A DNA stretch of 6,374 nt from Chloroflexota bacterium. GTDB taxonomy: Bacteria; Chloroflexota; Dehalococcoidia; Tepidiformales; Tepidiformaceae. The stretch's first letter is position 1; each line of letters begins with the position of its first letter. The notes under the pieces are model-generated. The model was not told where the DNA came from and did not search any database. It saw only the letters and a list, made by a program, of their open reading frames with translations. The stretch is from contig CAUJEQ010000167.1 of assembly GCA_963169135.1 (NCBI GenBank), positions 1-6,374 of the forward strand. Direction: 5' to 3'. The translations under genes and the position numbers were made by a program. Below, piece by piece: positions 5,998-6,374 of this stretch.

Positions 5998-6021
5998 GAC
6001 CTCCAGTCTACCAGACCTCCA
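5998..6021. repeat. 8-bp direct-repeat pair, 16-bp period, in divergent control region
   Basis: GACCTCCA is repeated exactly at 5998-6005 and 6014-6021. Between them, GTCT-ACC-AGAC (6006-6016) forms a small inverted repeat. The pair lies between the divergent cupin operon and the secreted-protein gene, where operators would be expected. No regulator is identified. Confidence 0.4.
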
Positions 6022-6026
6022 TGGGC

Positions 6027-6040
6027 CGACCCGTGGGTCG
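6027..6040. promoter_or_regulatory. 14-bp palindrome, candidate operator
   Basis: CGACCC-GT-GGGTCG is an inverted repeat with perfect 6-bp arms and a 2-bp centre. It is 56 bases before the secreted-protein ATG and about 130 bases before the cupin ATG. A dimeric DNA-binding regulator is the usual reader of such a site; in GC-rich DNA, chance is also possible. Confidence 0.35.
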
Positions 6041-6096
6041 ATCCTGGGCGGCTTGCCAAGCGTGTACTCTACGTAAGGAAATGAGGTGTAGTCGCA

Positions 6097-6374
6097 ATGT
6101 CGACTTACGTCCGGAACTCTCTCATGGCCCTTGGCGTGGGGCTGATCGCAACGCTGGGAAGCCTCTCGGCCGTCGCCGCAACTGGTGCGACCGTGACAAA
6201 GGTTGAATTCGAGGTCTCCGAACAGGGGCAGGAAGACATCGAGGAGTGTGTCGGAGAGCACGTCACGTTCACCGATGGACAGTTCAACGTTGCCACGCGC
6301 GGCAACATGTTCCACCGGAATGTGATGTCGGGGGTAGGCACTGGTGAAGATACGGGGACTCTGTATCGGGCTTC
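6097..6374 (+). CDS. Secreted beta-rich protein of unknown function (5' part, runs off the window)
   Basis: The first 92 codons of a gene that continues past the right edge. A clear Sec signal peptide is present: short basic start MSTYVRN, hydrophobic core about 8-27 (SLMALGVGLIATLGSLSAVA), and a likely cleavage after AVAA at about 28. The mature part is predicted to be beta strands (TVTKVEFEVSEQGQEDI, then ECVGEHVTFTDGQFNV, then FHRNVMSGVGTGEDTG). The pattern of Cys-x-Gly-Glu-x-Val-x-Phe-Thr followed by Gly-x-Gly-x-x-Thr-Gly-x-x-Tyr resembles uncharacterised secreted proteins that I associate with actinobacteria and Chloroflexota. The single cysteine seen so far (near residue 52) may pair with one beyond the window. 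The start is supported by TGAGGTG at 6082-6088, 8 bases upstream. The gene is divergent from the cupin operon. Confidence 0.82.
   Translation, partial: MSTYVRNSLMALGVGLIATLGSLSAVAATGATVTKVEFEVSEQGQEDIEECVGEHVTFTDGQFNVATRGNMFHRNVMSGVGTGEDTGTLYRA

Noticed and set aside
5896..6315. N-terminal extension of the cupin frame
   Set aside because: It crosses the divergent control region and lies antisense to the secreted-protein gene; the ATG at 5895 has a good ribosome site and a normal cupin length.
1..6374. CRISPR array, tRNA, IS element or prophage signature
   Set aside because: No regularly spaced repeats, clover-leaf, transposase motif or terminal inverted repeats were seen on either strand.

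Overview
The window is a GC-rich bacterial chromosome segment. It is densely packed, uses GTG as well as ATG starts, and has good purine-rich ribosome binding sites. A coenzyme F420-type luciferase-like oxidoreductase, together with a secreted protein of a type I associate with Chloroflexota and Actinobacteria, points to one of those two phyla. I lean towards a Chloroflexota (Dehalococcoidia-like) genome, but this is inference and there is no rRNA or other phylogenetic marker here. No mobile element, tRNA, rRNA or CRISPR array was seen.

Layout from left to right. (1) Positions 1-55 hold the last 17 codons of an unidentified plus-strand gene. (2) Positions 59-3209 on the minus strand hold a two-gene ABC transporter operon: a MacB/LolD-type ATPase (GTG start at 3209), followed by an overlapping large FtsX-type permease of 823 residues. 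A plausible sigma-70-type promoter lies at 3243-3271. (3) Positions 3390-4226 on the plus strand hold an F420-dependent-type luciferase-like (LLM) oxidoreductase, divergent from the ABC operon. (4) Positions 4231-4545 on the minus strand hold a 104-residue protein, probably of the dimeric alpha/beta-barrel (NIPSNAP/ABM-like) type. It is tail to tail with the LLM gene. (5) Positions 4700-4733 hold a strong REP-like hairpin just upstream of a hemerythrin-like four-helix protein (4757-5206, plus). (6) Positions 5208-5231 hold a hairpin that fills the gap between this gene and a convergent, translationally coupled pair on the minus strand: a cupin (5518-5895) and a 95-residue four-cysteine probable zinc protein (5238-5525). 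(7) Positions 5896-6096 are a divergent control region with a tandem 9-bp repeat, an 8-bp direct-repeat pair and a 14-bp palindrome. (8) From 6097 to the end of the window is the start of a secreted beta-rich protein.

How the genes may work together. The ABC ATPase and permease clearly form one membrane complex; both export and lipoprotein-handling or cell-envelope roles are possible, and no HlyD-like adaptor lies in the window. The small-protein cluster at 4231-5895 is the least ordinary part. A hemerythrin-like protein with a partly altered ligand set, a cupin with a reduced metal-ligand set and a CxxC...CxxC protein suggest a small metal, oxygen or nitrosative-stress module. That grouping rests only on adjacency and fold-level resemblance. 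The long open frames opposite the ABC, LLM and hemerythrin genes are typical high-GC shadows and were not annotated.
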